Shown here in pieces: positions 1 through 6,016 of a stretch of 7,916 nt of DNA; the stretch's first letter is position 1; each line of letters begins with the position of its first letter. The notes beneath the pieces were generated by a model. It did not search any database, was not told the origin of the DNA, and worked only from the letters and a program-made list of their open reading frames with translations. Position numbers and translations under genes: made by a program. The DNA comes from UBA1543 sp964596375 (GTDB lineage Bacteria; Pseudomonadota; Zetaproteobacteria; Mariprofundales; Mariprofundaceae), in assembly GCA_964596375.1 (NCBI GenBank), contig CAZQTO010000102.1, positions 1 to 7,916 on the forward strand. Reading direction: 5' to 3'.

Positions 1-249
1 TGGACTGATGTCTCGGCCCAATATGCTGGACCGTACGAATCCGGCTTGTTGAAGTTGCATTGCGATAAAGCGCTGCACCATTTGCACTGGCGGGCGATCT
101 GGGGATTTGAGGAGACGGTGCGTGAAACAGCGCTTTGGTATCGTCGTTACTATGAGCAGCCGCAATCTTCGATTGCAGATTTTTCATTGAGTCAGATAGA
201 GGCTTACATGGCCAAGGCGAAGAGTGAAGACTTATCGTGGGCACGGTAA
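1..249 (+). CDS. rfbG: CDP-glucose 4,6-dehydratase, C-terminal fragment (5' end outside window)
   Basis: This is the last 82 codons of an extended short-chain dehydrogenase; the reading frame is open from base 1 and ends at TAA 247-249. RfbG converts CDP-glucose to CDP-4-keto-6-deoxyglucose with bound NAD in the cytoplasm and normally has about 360 residues, so the Rossmann half and catalytic Tyr-Lys lie upstream of the window. The visible part carries the family's C-terminal signature: an E-S-G-L-L-K-L stretch, then K-A-L-H-H-L-H-W, then W-G-F-E-E-T-V-R-E-T followed by W-Y-R-R-Y-Y. General nucleotide-sugar dehydratases share parts of this, but the close match and the RfbF gene two places downstream favour CDP-glucose as substrate. 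The next gene starts 13 bases before this stop, so the two are probably translationally coupled. Confidence 0.85.
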   Translation, partial: WTDVSAQYAGPYESGLLKLHCDKALHHLHWRAIWGFEETVRETALWYRRYYEQPQSSIADFSLSQIEAYMAKAKSEDLSWAR

Positions 250-665
250 GCATTGAACAGATAATGGTAACACCGCTCAAGCGCATTTCGGTCGCTGGTG
301 GTGATGTGCTACATGCGATCAAGCGATCTGATCCGGGATTCGAGGATTTTGGTGAAGCGTATTTTTCCCAGGTCACGCAGGGATCGGTAAAGGCGTGGAA
401 ACGGCATTTGCGCATGACTCTCAATCTGGTTGTGCCGTTAGGTGCGGTGCAATTTGTGTTTGTGGATGATCAAGGTGCAATGCGCGAAGAGGTCATTGGT
501 GTGGATCGATATGTCCGTTTAACGGTTCCTCCTGGAATCTGGTTTGGCTTTAGAGGGCTGACTGCACCATATAGTCTTTTGTTAAATGTGGCGAATATTC
601 CACACGAACCGGCTGAGATTGAACGCAGGAAAGAGGATGCATTCGTTTTTGACTGGGAGAGATAG
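237..665 (+). CDS. RmlC-like cupin, sugar 3,5-epimerase/ketoisomerase family
   Basis: This 142-residue single-domain cupin resembles the dTDP-4-dehydrorhamnose 3,5-epimerase superfamily. Visible family features are G-G-D-V-L-H at 21-26, F-G-E-A-Y-F-S at 38-44, a K-A-W-K-R-H strand at 52-57, N-L-V-V-P-L-G at 63-69 and P-P-G-I-W-F-G-F at 98-105. In RmlC the strand equivalent to 52-57 carries the catalytic base histidine (type R-G-x-H); here that place seems to be Lys55, with His57 two residues on, so classical 3,5-epimerisation is uncertain. At about 140 residues it is shorter than RmlC (about 180). Lying between rfbG and rfbF, it most likely acts on CDP-4-keto-6-deoxyglucose or a derivative, which is inference. 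The start is GTG 237, overlapping rfbG by 13 bases; ATG 264 (residue 10) is an alternative and neither has a strong Shine-Dalgarno. Confidence 0.8.
   Translation: MGTVSIEQIMVTPLKRISVAGGDVLHAIKRSDPGFEDFGEAYFSQVTQGSVKAWKRHLRMTLNLVVPLGAVQFVFVDDQGAMREEVIGVDRYVRLTVPPGIWFGFRGLTAPYSLLLNVANIPHEPAEIERRKEDAFVFDWER
655..662 (+). promoter_or_regulatory. Ribosome binding site of rfbF
   Basis: GGGAGAGA lies five bases before ATG 668, inside the last codons of the cupin gene. It supports ATG 668 as the rfbF start and coupled translation of the two genes. Confidence 0.55.
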
Positions 666-667
666 AT

Positions 668-1432
668 ATGAAGGTAATTCTTCTTGCGGGTGGTTTCGGC
701 ACCAGATTGTCCGAATATACGGAAAGCATTCCCAAGCCTATGGTGACGGTGGGCGGGCGCCCAATCCTGTGGCACATCATGCGCACCTATGCGCATTTTG
801 ATCATAAGGACTTTTATGTGGCACTGGGTTACCGGGCAGAGGTCGTAAAAGAATACTTTTTGCATTACCGCTCCCTGAACGCGGATTTCACGGTCGATCT
901 GGCTACCGGAGCTGTTAGCTCCCATCAGGTTGATGATGTGGATTGGCGCGTCACTTTGGTACATACCGGCTTGGAATCCATGACCGGTGGACGGGTCAAA
1001 AGGTTGCAGCGTTTTATAGGCAACGAAACATTCATGCTAACCTATGGCGATGGTGTGGCGGACATCAATATTGAACGCCTACTGGCGTTCCACCGTAGCC
1101 ACGGCAAGATGGTGACGGTTACTGCAGTGCATCCGGGCGCGCGATTCGGCGAGCTGGTGATTGAGGATGAGCAGGTGGGGATTTTCCAGGAGAAGCCGCA
1201 GATGGGGCAGGGTTGGATCAATGGCGGTTACTTTGTCATTGAGCCCGAGTTTTTTGATCTAATCAAGGATGATACCACCATCCTTGAGCGCGACCCCCTT
1301 GAGCAAGTGGCAAAAATGGGTGAACTCATGGCTTACCAGCATGGCGGATTCTGGCAGTGCATGGATACCAAGCGGGATCGGGACACATTGGAAGAGCTAT
1401 GGGAGGCAGACCGCGCTCCATGGCGGGTGTAA
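668..1432 (+). CDS. rfbF: Glucose-1-phosphate cytidylyltransferase
   Basis: This 254-residue cytoplasmic nucleotidyltransferase makes CDP-glucose and pyrophosphate from CTP and alpha-D-glucose 1-phosphate, the first step of the CDP-deoxyhexose pathway. Its length matches the family (about 255-260). The nucleotide-binding signature L-A-G-G-F-G-T-R-L is at residues 6-14 and P-K-P-M at 22-25. The T-Y-G-D-G-V-A-D motif at 125-132 holds the conserved acidic residues D128 and D132. G-G-Y-F-V-I-E-P and the C-terminal W-Q-C-M-D-T-K-R-D (D233) are typical of RfbF rather than of the thymidylyltransferase RmlA, where the motif is L-G-D-N. ATG 668 lies two bases after the cupin stop with a good ribosome binding site, and the stop TAA shares its last base with the next ATG (TAATG). 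All active-site motifs I can recognise are intact. Confidence 0.95.
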   Translation: MKVILLAGGFGTRLSEYTESIPKPMVTVGGRPILWHIMRTYAHFDHKDFYVALGYRAEVVKEYFLHYRSLNADFTVDLATGAVSSHQVDDVDWRVTLVHTGLESMTGGRVKRLQRFIGNETFMLTYGDGVADINIERLLAFHRSHGKMVTVTAVHPGARFGELVIEDEQVGIFQEKPQMGQGWINGGYFVIEPEFFDLIKDDTTILERDPLEQVAKMGELMAYQHGGFWQCMDTKRDRDTLEELWEADRAPWRV

Positions 1433-2553
1433 TGAAAACAGAAAGGCTGATTCGCCTATCTAAATCCTGTTTGGGAGAGCTTGAAAAGCAGGCGGTCATG
1501 GGTGTGCTTGATCGCGGCTATCTCGGCATGGGTGAAGAAGTGCAGCAGTTCGAACAGGCTTTAACAGAGTTCTTTGGTCAACCGGCAGTCTGCGTGGTTA
1601 ATGGTACGGCAGCCCTGCATCTGGCCTTGCAGTCTTGTGATATAGGTCCGGATGACGAGGTGTTAGTGCCCTCGTTAACATATGTCGCTTCGTTTCAGGC
1701 GATTTCCGCTACCGGTGCCAGACCCGTTGCCTGCGATGTGGATCCCCGTACGTTGACACTGGATTGGCATGATGCCGAGTCACGCCTCACACCCCGTACG
1801 CGAGCGGTCATGCCTGTGCACTACGGTGGAGGTGTCGGGGACTTTGATGGTATCCAAGCTTTTGCTCGAAGGCATGGTCTGAGGGTGATCGAAGATGCTG
1901 CTCACGCCTTTGGCAGTANNNNNNNNNNGCGTATTGGGAGCTTTGGCGATATTGTCTGTTTCAGTTTCGATGGTATCAAGAATATTACGAGCGGAGAAGG
2001 TGGGTGCATTGTTACCAGTGACCAGATGGTGTTGCAGCATGTACGGGATGCCCGTCTTTTAGGTGTAGAGAAAGACTCGGAAAAACGTTACACAGGCCAA
2101 CGCAGTTGGGAATATGATGTTACTACGCAAGGTTGGCGTTATCACATGAGCAACATCATGGCTGCGATCGGGCTGGAGCAGTTGCGGCGCTTCGACGAAC
2201 TTGCGGTGGTTAGGCGTACCCGTGCCCGGCTCTATGATGAGTTGCTAAAGAACCATTCTCGCATTCAGCCCTTGCAGCATGATTTCGACACGGTGGTTCC
2301 CCATATCTATGTTGTGCGCATAAGCGGGATGAAGGATCGCCAAAAGCTGCAGGCATCCCTGCTGGAGAAAGGCATCCAGACAGGGGTTCACTACCAGCCC
2401 AACCATTGCCTGTCGTTTTACCGGGATTCGGGCGCCGCGCCATTGCCGGTTACGGAGGCGATCTATCCGGAATTGATGACGCTCCCCCTTCATCCGGAGC
2501 TTTCCGAAGATGACGTGCGATTTATTGCCACCGAATTGATGAGGTGTTGCTAA
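1432..2553 (+). CDS. DegT/DnrJ/EryC1/StrS aminotransferase, probable CDP-keto-deoxysugar aminotransferase
   Basis: This 373-residue fold-type I PLP enzyme probably transfers an amino group, usually from glutamate, to a nucleotide-linked keto-sugar. Seen are N-G-T-A-A-L-H-L at 57-64 (phosphate-binding region), E-D-A-A-H-A-F-G-S at 154-162 with D155 set to contact the PLP ring nitrogen, and S-F-D-G-I-K-N-I-T-S-G-E-G-G with Schiff-base lysine K183. The lysine separates it from RfbH, where a histidine stands here, so this is an aminotransferase rather than the 3-dehydrase. The C-terminus, L-P-L-H-P-E-L-S-E-D-D-V, is complete. The start is ATG 1432, overlapping the rfbF stop by one base; upstream in-frame ATGs (1357, 1399, 1420) lie inside rfbF and would add residues foreign to the family. 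Ten N bases (1919-1928) hide residues 163-166. Substrate is inferred from the rfbG-rfbF context; C4 is the likely amination site, C3 possible if the cupin is a ketoisomerase. Confidence 0.88.
   Translation: MKTERLIRLSKSCLGELEKQAVMGVLDRGYLGMGEEVQQFEQALTEFFGQPAVCVVNGTAALHLALQSCDIGPDDEVLVPSLTYVASFQAISATGARPVACDVDPRTLTLDWHDAESRLTPRTRAVMPVHYGGGVGDFDGIQAFARRHGLRVIEDAAHAFGSXXXXRIGSFGDIVCFSFDGIKNITSGEGGCIVTSDQMVLQHVRDARLLGVEKDSEKRYTGQRSWEYDVTTQGWRYHMSNIMAAIGLEQLRRFDELAVVRRTRARLYDELLKNHSRIQPLQHDFDTVVPHIYVVRISGMKDRQKLQASLLEKGIQTGVHYQPNHCLSFYRDSGAAPLPVTEAIYPELMTLPLHPELSEDDVRFIATELMRCC
1919..1928. other. Run of ten N bases (assembly gap or masked bases)
   Basis: Ten undetermined bases fall between G-S (161-162) and R-I-G-S-F-G-D (167-173) of the aminotransferase. 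The reading frame continues across them, so the gene is probably intact. As written, five residues (four unknown plus R167) separate the Ser and the I-G. Relatives I can recall, such as WecE and ArnB, have six there, so the true gap may be 13 bases and the ten N a fixed-length placeholder. Confidence 0.95.
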
Positions 2554-2803
2554 GCTGGCCCCTTTATTCGATGGTCAACGAGCGGGCGAAACTCTATCTG
2601 AATGCTTTGGCGGCAGCGACCAGACGGAAGCAACGAAAGTTCCGCAGCTGGCTCGGAATGATTGTCGATTTCGTGGCAGCGACACGTAGCGCCGATAAGA
2701 ATTTTAAGACCATTATGTTTAACAGCCTAGGGATAAGACTAACCAAGGTCGGAGCAATCTATAGCGCGTGGCTCTACTTTGAGCGGGAAAGCTGCGCTTT
2801 TCT
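2554..2803. other. Spacer between convergent genes, no supported gene
   Basis: This stretch of 250 bases lies between the aminotransferase stop and the 3' end of the opposing acyltransferase. A frame is open from GTG 2544 or ATG 2571 to TAA 2811-2813 (89 or 80 residues, rich in Lys, Arg and Ala, no motif I recognise). It has no ribosome binding site at either start and overlaps both flanking genes at its ends. I see no convincing terminator: the only hairpin near the end is AAAGC-TGC-GCTTT at 2788-2800, too weak to claim. The stretch may be the scar of an insertion or the remnant of a lost gene. Confidence 0.4.
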
Positions 2804-4792
2804 TCAGAAGTAAGGCTCGAACAAAATCCTTAAAAGCCGGGAACCATTCGGAGAGATGTGGTCCCTGTCGAAATAATAGGAAGTCGTCAGGTCGCCGACC
2901 GGACAACGATCCCCGCAAAGCAGGCTGGTCGGGTCGATAATATCCACATACGGCACACCTTTTGCCTGCTCTCGAAAGATCCGGTTCGCCATCGCATTCC
3001 TTTTGTTATGCGAGGCAATATCGAGTGATTTCGAATAAAGGGAGGAGGAGGAATTTTCCCTGTCCATGCCTACTTGTTCCTGCACTATCTTATAAATCTC
3101 GACAGCCTTCATGTTTTGACGTGGTACCTGCGACATGATGATGAGCCTGGCTCCCGTCCCGGCGTATGCCGAGATAGTTTTGGTAAGTTGAGTTTTAAAT
3201 ACTTCCCTGCTTCTTTCTTCTGAAAATTCACCGTAGAAAGTGTTGATTAGCTGTTGGTAGTGGTCATTTAAAGAATTAAGGTAGTAATCCCACCTTGCAA
3301 CAAAAAATACATTTTTGATGTCATGCTGTTTTACCAATTCAAGTGCTTCGTTATTCATAGCCACGCATCTGTTAGCACTCTCCACAGTGCTCCTCGTTGG
3401 ATAAGTGTCAAGGAAAGGGGGGCATCCGCTTCGCCACAAAAAAAGACCGCTTTTCTCATTGGTTACGCCCAGCGAGTGGAGTAGCTCCATCATGGCGTTG
3501 GCATGACTGTCGCCGATTACTATGAAAGAAGGAGGCTCTTTCTCGGCACCTATCTTGCACCACCTCTTTTCAAAAAGTTCCTCTTCACCTCCAGGTACAT
3601 GGCAAATTGTCTTGTAATCAGATTCCCTAAATGTTTCAAAGACCTCTTGAGAGAAAGGCAACCTGCTAGGGATCCCATTTGTTTTATATGCGAACAATTG
3701 GAAAGAAGCGATTGCGGCACCGATAAATAAGATAATGGCGACGAAGGTCTTCCGTTGAAATGTTTGCCTGTTGCGGAAGGGGCGCTCAACCAGAAAATAT
3801 GAAATGACTGCCAAGAGAAGCGTAAGAAGAATCCATAGCGTCTTATCGAAATGAGAAGGCGTGTTGCCATTCATTCGCGCGAAGGCGAACACCGGATAAT
3901 GCCACAGATACAGGCTGTACGAGATTAGTCCGACACCAACCATCGCTTTGCTGCTCAGCACATCTGTGATTAGTTCGCCTTTGCGGCAAAACCAGATGAT
4001 CAACATGGTTCCGACAACCGGGATCAAGGTTATGTACGAGGGATGTTTTGTGTTGTCGGTGAAAAAAATGATGGAATAACCGATCAGGCAAATCCCCAAA
4101 GTTGGTGCTAGCTTCCCCAGTATGGGCGGATTCACTCTGCCGCGATCCATTTCCAGTTTTGCAAGCAATGCTCCGGCTAGAAGCTCCCACCCTCTTGCTG
4201 GCAATAGATAAAAGGTGAATTCTGGCGCTCTTGCCGTGAAGGTTTCGGCGAATTGGAGGGAAAGCAAGCTCAGCACCAGAAACATTCCTAGGATATATTT
4301 GGGCGCAAACCTCCAAAGCAGAAAAAGGAGGAGTGGAAACAGGATGTAGAACTGTTCCTCGGCCGACAGCGTCCAGGTATGCAGGAACGGTTTCAGCGCG
4401 CTTGGTTCCGCCCAATAACTATCCTCCTTCCAGAACCAGAAGTTCGATGAGAAAAACAGGGAAGAAAGAACGGAACCTGCATACTCCTTCATTGCATTCG
4501 GAAGCATTTTCGACCAGGCAAAAGGAATCGAGGCGAGCATCACCACGAATAGGGCGGGCAGAATTCGCCGCGCCCTCCTTTCGTAGAACCTTGTGAAACT
4601 AAATATGTCGTTCTTAAGGTCGCTGAGGATGATCGAGGCGATCAGGTATCCGGAGACCACGAAAAACACATCGACTCCGATATAGCCGCCCTTGAAGGGG
4701 TTGATGCCGGAGAATAGAAATTCCGCGTGATAAAACACGACCGCCAATACAGCCACTGTTCTTAGTCCATCGATTTCTGGGCGATATTTCAT
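2804..4792 (-). CDS. OafA/YrhL-type membrane O-acyltransferase with C-terminal SGNH domain
   Basis: This 662-residue inner-membrane protein probably O-acetylates a glycan, such as O-antigen units, using acetyl-CoA from the cytoplasm. The N-terminal acyltransferase-3 domain (about 1-345) has some ten hydrophobic helices. It opens with R-P-E-I-D-G-L-R at 4-11 and F-Y-H-A with catalytic-type His22, then G-V-D-V-F-F-V-V-S-G at 39-48, the R-R-A-R-R-I-L-P-A loop at 72-80 and L-H-T-W-T-L-S-A-E-E-Q-F-Y at 137-149. The C-terminal, probably periplasmic SGNH domain has block I G-D-S-H at 427-430 (nucleophile S429) and the closing D-x-x-H at D642/H645, followed by I-S-P-N-G. Length and order match the family's fused form and no domain is broken. 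The start is ATG 4790-4792; AGGAA about 11 bases upstream is a distant ribosome binding site. The gene runs against both flanking operons and has its own candidate promoter. Sugar, position and acyl group cannot be read from the sequence. Confidence 0.92.
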   Translation of the reverse strand: MKYRPEIDGLRTVAVLAVVFYHAEFLFSGINPFKGGYIGVDVFFVVSGYLIASIILSDLKNDIFSFTRFYERRARRILPALFVVMLASIPFAWSKMLPNAMKEYAGSVLSSLFFSSNFWFWKEDSYWAEPSALKPFLHTWTLSAEEQFYILFPLLLFLLWRFAPKYILGMFLVLSLLSLQFAETFTARAPEFTFYLLPARGWELLAGALLAKLEMDRGRVNPPILGKLAPTLGICLIGYSIIFFTDNTKHPSYITLIPVVGTMLIIWFCRKGELITDVLSSKAMVGVGLISYSLYLWHYPVFAFARMNGNTPSHFDKTLWILLTLLLAVISYFLVERPFRNRQTFQRKTFVAIILFIGAAIASFQLFAYKTNGIPSRLPFSQEVFETFRESDYKTICHVPGGEEELFEKRWCKIGAEKEPPSFIVIGDSHANAMMELLHSLGVTNEKSGLFLWRSGCPPFLDTYPTRSTVESANRCVAMNNEALELVKQHDIKNVFFVARWDYYLNSLNDHYQQLINTFYGEFSEERSREVFKTQLTKTISAYAGTGARLIIMSQVPRQNMKAVEIYKIVQEQVGMDRENSSSSLYSKSLDIASHNKRNAMANRIFREQAKGVPYVDIIDPTSLLCGDRCPVGDLTTSYYFDRDHISPNGSRLLRILFEPYF

Positions 4793-4867
4793 GTCCGTTT
4801 ACGTTCCTGTATCAGGTTGGCGATTTCTAAAAGGATGCATTAAACTGGCCGAAAGTAGTCTTGGAAA

Positions 4868-4895
4868 AATATACACTATTGTTTTGACCAGACAA
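4868..4895 (-). promoter_or_regulatory. Candidate sigma-70-type promoter of the acyltransferase
   Basis: Read on the minus strand, TTGTCT (4895-4890, four of six matches to TTGACA) is followed after 16 bases by TATATT (4873-4868, five of six matches to TATAAT). Transcription would begin near 4861, leaving a leader of about 70 bases before the ATG. The position suits the only minus-strand gene here, which has no upstream partner to supply a promoter. Confidence 0.4.
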
Positions 4896-5070
4896 GCTCA
4901 GAGCAGGCTCGTGCCCGAAGCAAGGCGGTCAGGTGGGTGGCGGCATTGCGTGGCAGTTCTTTTCTGCCCGGGTACTGTCGTCATCGCAATAGGATTGGTA
5001 CACTTTCTGCCAGCGATTCAGCTGTATAAATCCGGACCGGGAATCTGAAATTTTTCAGCAACAAGGAAGC

Positions 5071-5076
5071 AGGAGA
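5071..5076 (+). promoter_or_regulatory. Ribosome binding site deciding a TTG start
   Basis: AGGAGA lies seven bases before TTG 5084, close to ideal strength and spacing. No in-frame ATG follows until well inside the conserved barrel sequence, so this site is the main reason for choosing the TTG start. Confidence 0.75.
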
Positions 5077-5083
5077 AATACAT

Positions 5084-6004
5084 TTGATCTCACAAGGCGT
5101 ATGTGTATCCGGAGTCGCCTGCCAGGCCATTGCCTGGCGTCGCCGCCCGCTGAAACAGTTTCTGGACGAGGCAGGCCAGGCTGGATATGAGGGATCGGAG
5201 TTGACCTCATGGCAAGCAATGCAATGGGGCAGGCATCATCATCTCCGGACGGAACTGGAGCATGCCGGGCTTCCCCTTGTCGCTTTTTATCACAGCGCAC
5301 GCTTGTGTTGCCCCGATGTCGCGAAAGAAGAGTTCAGAGAATCGGTTCAGGCCGTGGAGATGGCACGATCCCTTGGTGCAAGATATATCGTTCTGGGCAA
5401 TCCTCCGAAACATCGCGAGCATGTGAGAACGGGTCTGAAGACTCTTCAGTTAAGCCTTAACAGGTTGGGCGAGGCTTGCTCCCGGAAGGGGATCATCCTG
5501 GTTTATCAGCCTCACTACGGAGGGCCGGTTCAGACGCCTGAAGAGGTGAGCGAACTGATGGATGGAACCGATTCCGGACTTGTTTCGCTTTGCCTGGATA
5601 CGGCGCACATTGCCTTGGGAGGTGGGGATCCGTCTGGCCTGATGAGACAGTGGGGGCATCGGGTTCGTTATATTCAGATCAAAGATCTCCGGGTATCTCC
5701 TCCCGGCTGGGGAGAACGCATGGCGTGGCTTGTCCATTATGCACGGCTTGGAAGTCTTGGAGGCTATTTCCGGGGCCTTTATCCCTTGCAGCAAGGCCTG
5801 CGCGCAGTTTCTTCAGTCATGTTCACGACGCCGGGAGCGGGCAGGTTGAATTTTCATGGCTTCAGAGATGCTATGGAATCTGTAGGCTACGCCGGATGGT
5901 TGACAGTGGAGCTCGATGCCCCCCTGTTTTATCCGGGTCGCGCCATGGCCGATGGCCTGCAATACACGCGTTCCACATTTGATTTGCCGAAAAATCCGAG
6001 CTGA
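5084..6004 (+). CDS. IolE/inosose-dehydratase-like TIM-barrel protein (sugar isomerase/epimerase superfamily)
   Basis: This 306-residue protein belongs to the xylose-isomerase-like TIM-barrel superfamily of metal-dependent sugar isomerases, epimerases and dehydratases, and its length fits. The closest resemblance I recognise is to IolE/MocC (2-keto-myo-inositol dehydratase). The shared stretches are Y-x-P-H-Y-G-G-P-V-Q-T-P-E-E-V from 141, L-D-T-A-H at 171-175 followed by G-G-G-D-P, I-K-D-L-R at 199-203, F-T-T-P-G-A-G, and G-Y-A-G-W-L-T-V-E-L-D ending at 278. Candidate metal ligands are D172, Q198 and E276. The usual Glu/His place on the earlier strand appears to be Gln142, which may change or weaken metal binding. 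It has no signal peptide, so it is probably cytoplasmic. TTG 5084 is chosen for its strong ribosome binding site. The glycosyltransferase follows after 12 bases, suggesting a role in making an unusual sugar or cyclitol. Its substrate is unknown. Confidence 0.8.
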   Translation: MISQGVCVSGVACQAIAWRRRPLKQFLDEAGQAGYEGSELTSWQAMQWGRHHHLRTELEHAGLPLVAFYHSARLCCPDVAKEEFRESVQAVEMARSLGARYIVLGNPPKHREHVRTGLKTLQLSLNRLGEACSRKGIILVYQPHYGGPVQTPEEVSELMDGTDSGLVSLCLDTAHIALGGGDPSGLMRQWGHRVRYIQIKDLRVSPPGWGERMAWLVHYARLGSLGGYFRGLYPLQQGLRAVSSVMFTTPGAGRLNFHGFRDAMESVGYAGWLTVELDAPLFYPGRAMADGLQYTRSTFDLPKNPS

Positions 6005-6016
6005 CAGGTTTACATT

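Larger units (their letters stand above)
4793..5083. other. Divergent intergenic region between acyltransferase and TIM-barrel gene
   Basis: These 291 bases separate two divergent genes and should hold control signals for both. On the minus strand there is a fair promoter (4868-4895). On the plus strand the best -10-like box is TATAAA at 5025-5030, but the -35-like TTGGTA at 4995-5000 is 24 bases away, too far for a standard promoter. A perfect palindrome CTGAAA-TT-TTTCAG lies at 5045-5058. An 85-residue frame from ATG 4791 to 5048 has no ribosome binding site and shares its start bases with the acyltransferase ATG, so I do not call it a gene. Confidence 0.5.

Noticed and set aside
1357..1431. 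Longer N-terminus of the first aminotransferase from ATG 1357
   Set aside because: The added 25 residues lie wholly inside rfbF in another frame and do not look like the family; the TAATG overlap at 1432 is a standard coupled start.
2788..2801. Terminator hairpin AAAGC-TGC-GCTTTT between the convergent genes
   Set aside because: The stem has only five base pairs, mostly A-T, with a three-base loop and a short T run; too weak to call.
2544..2813. 89-residue open frame (GTG 2544 or ATG 2571) as a gene
   Set aside because: No ribosome binding site at either start, no motif recognised, and it overlaps the ends of both flanking genes. Kept only as a spacer note.
3843..4415. 190-residue minus-strand frame inside the acyltransferase gene
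   Set aside because: It is a shifted-frame shadow of the acyltransferase coding sequence with no recognisable motif.
4884..4889. Plus-strand -35 box TTGACC for the TIM-barrel gene
   Set aside because: No -10-like sequence lies at 15-19 bases downstream, where the sequence is G+C rich.
4924..4929. ops/JUMPstart element (GGCGGT) of polysaccharide operons
   Set aside because: Only the six-base core matches; the following bases CAGG do not fit the AG that should follow, and no JUMPstart context is visible.
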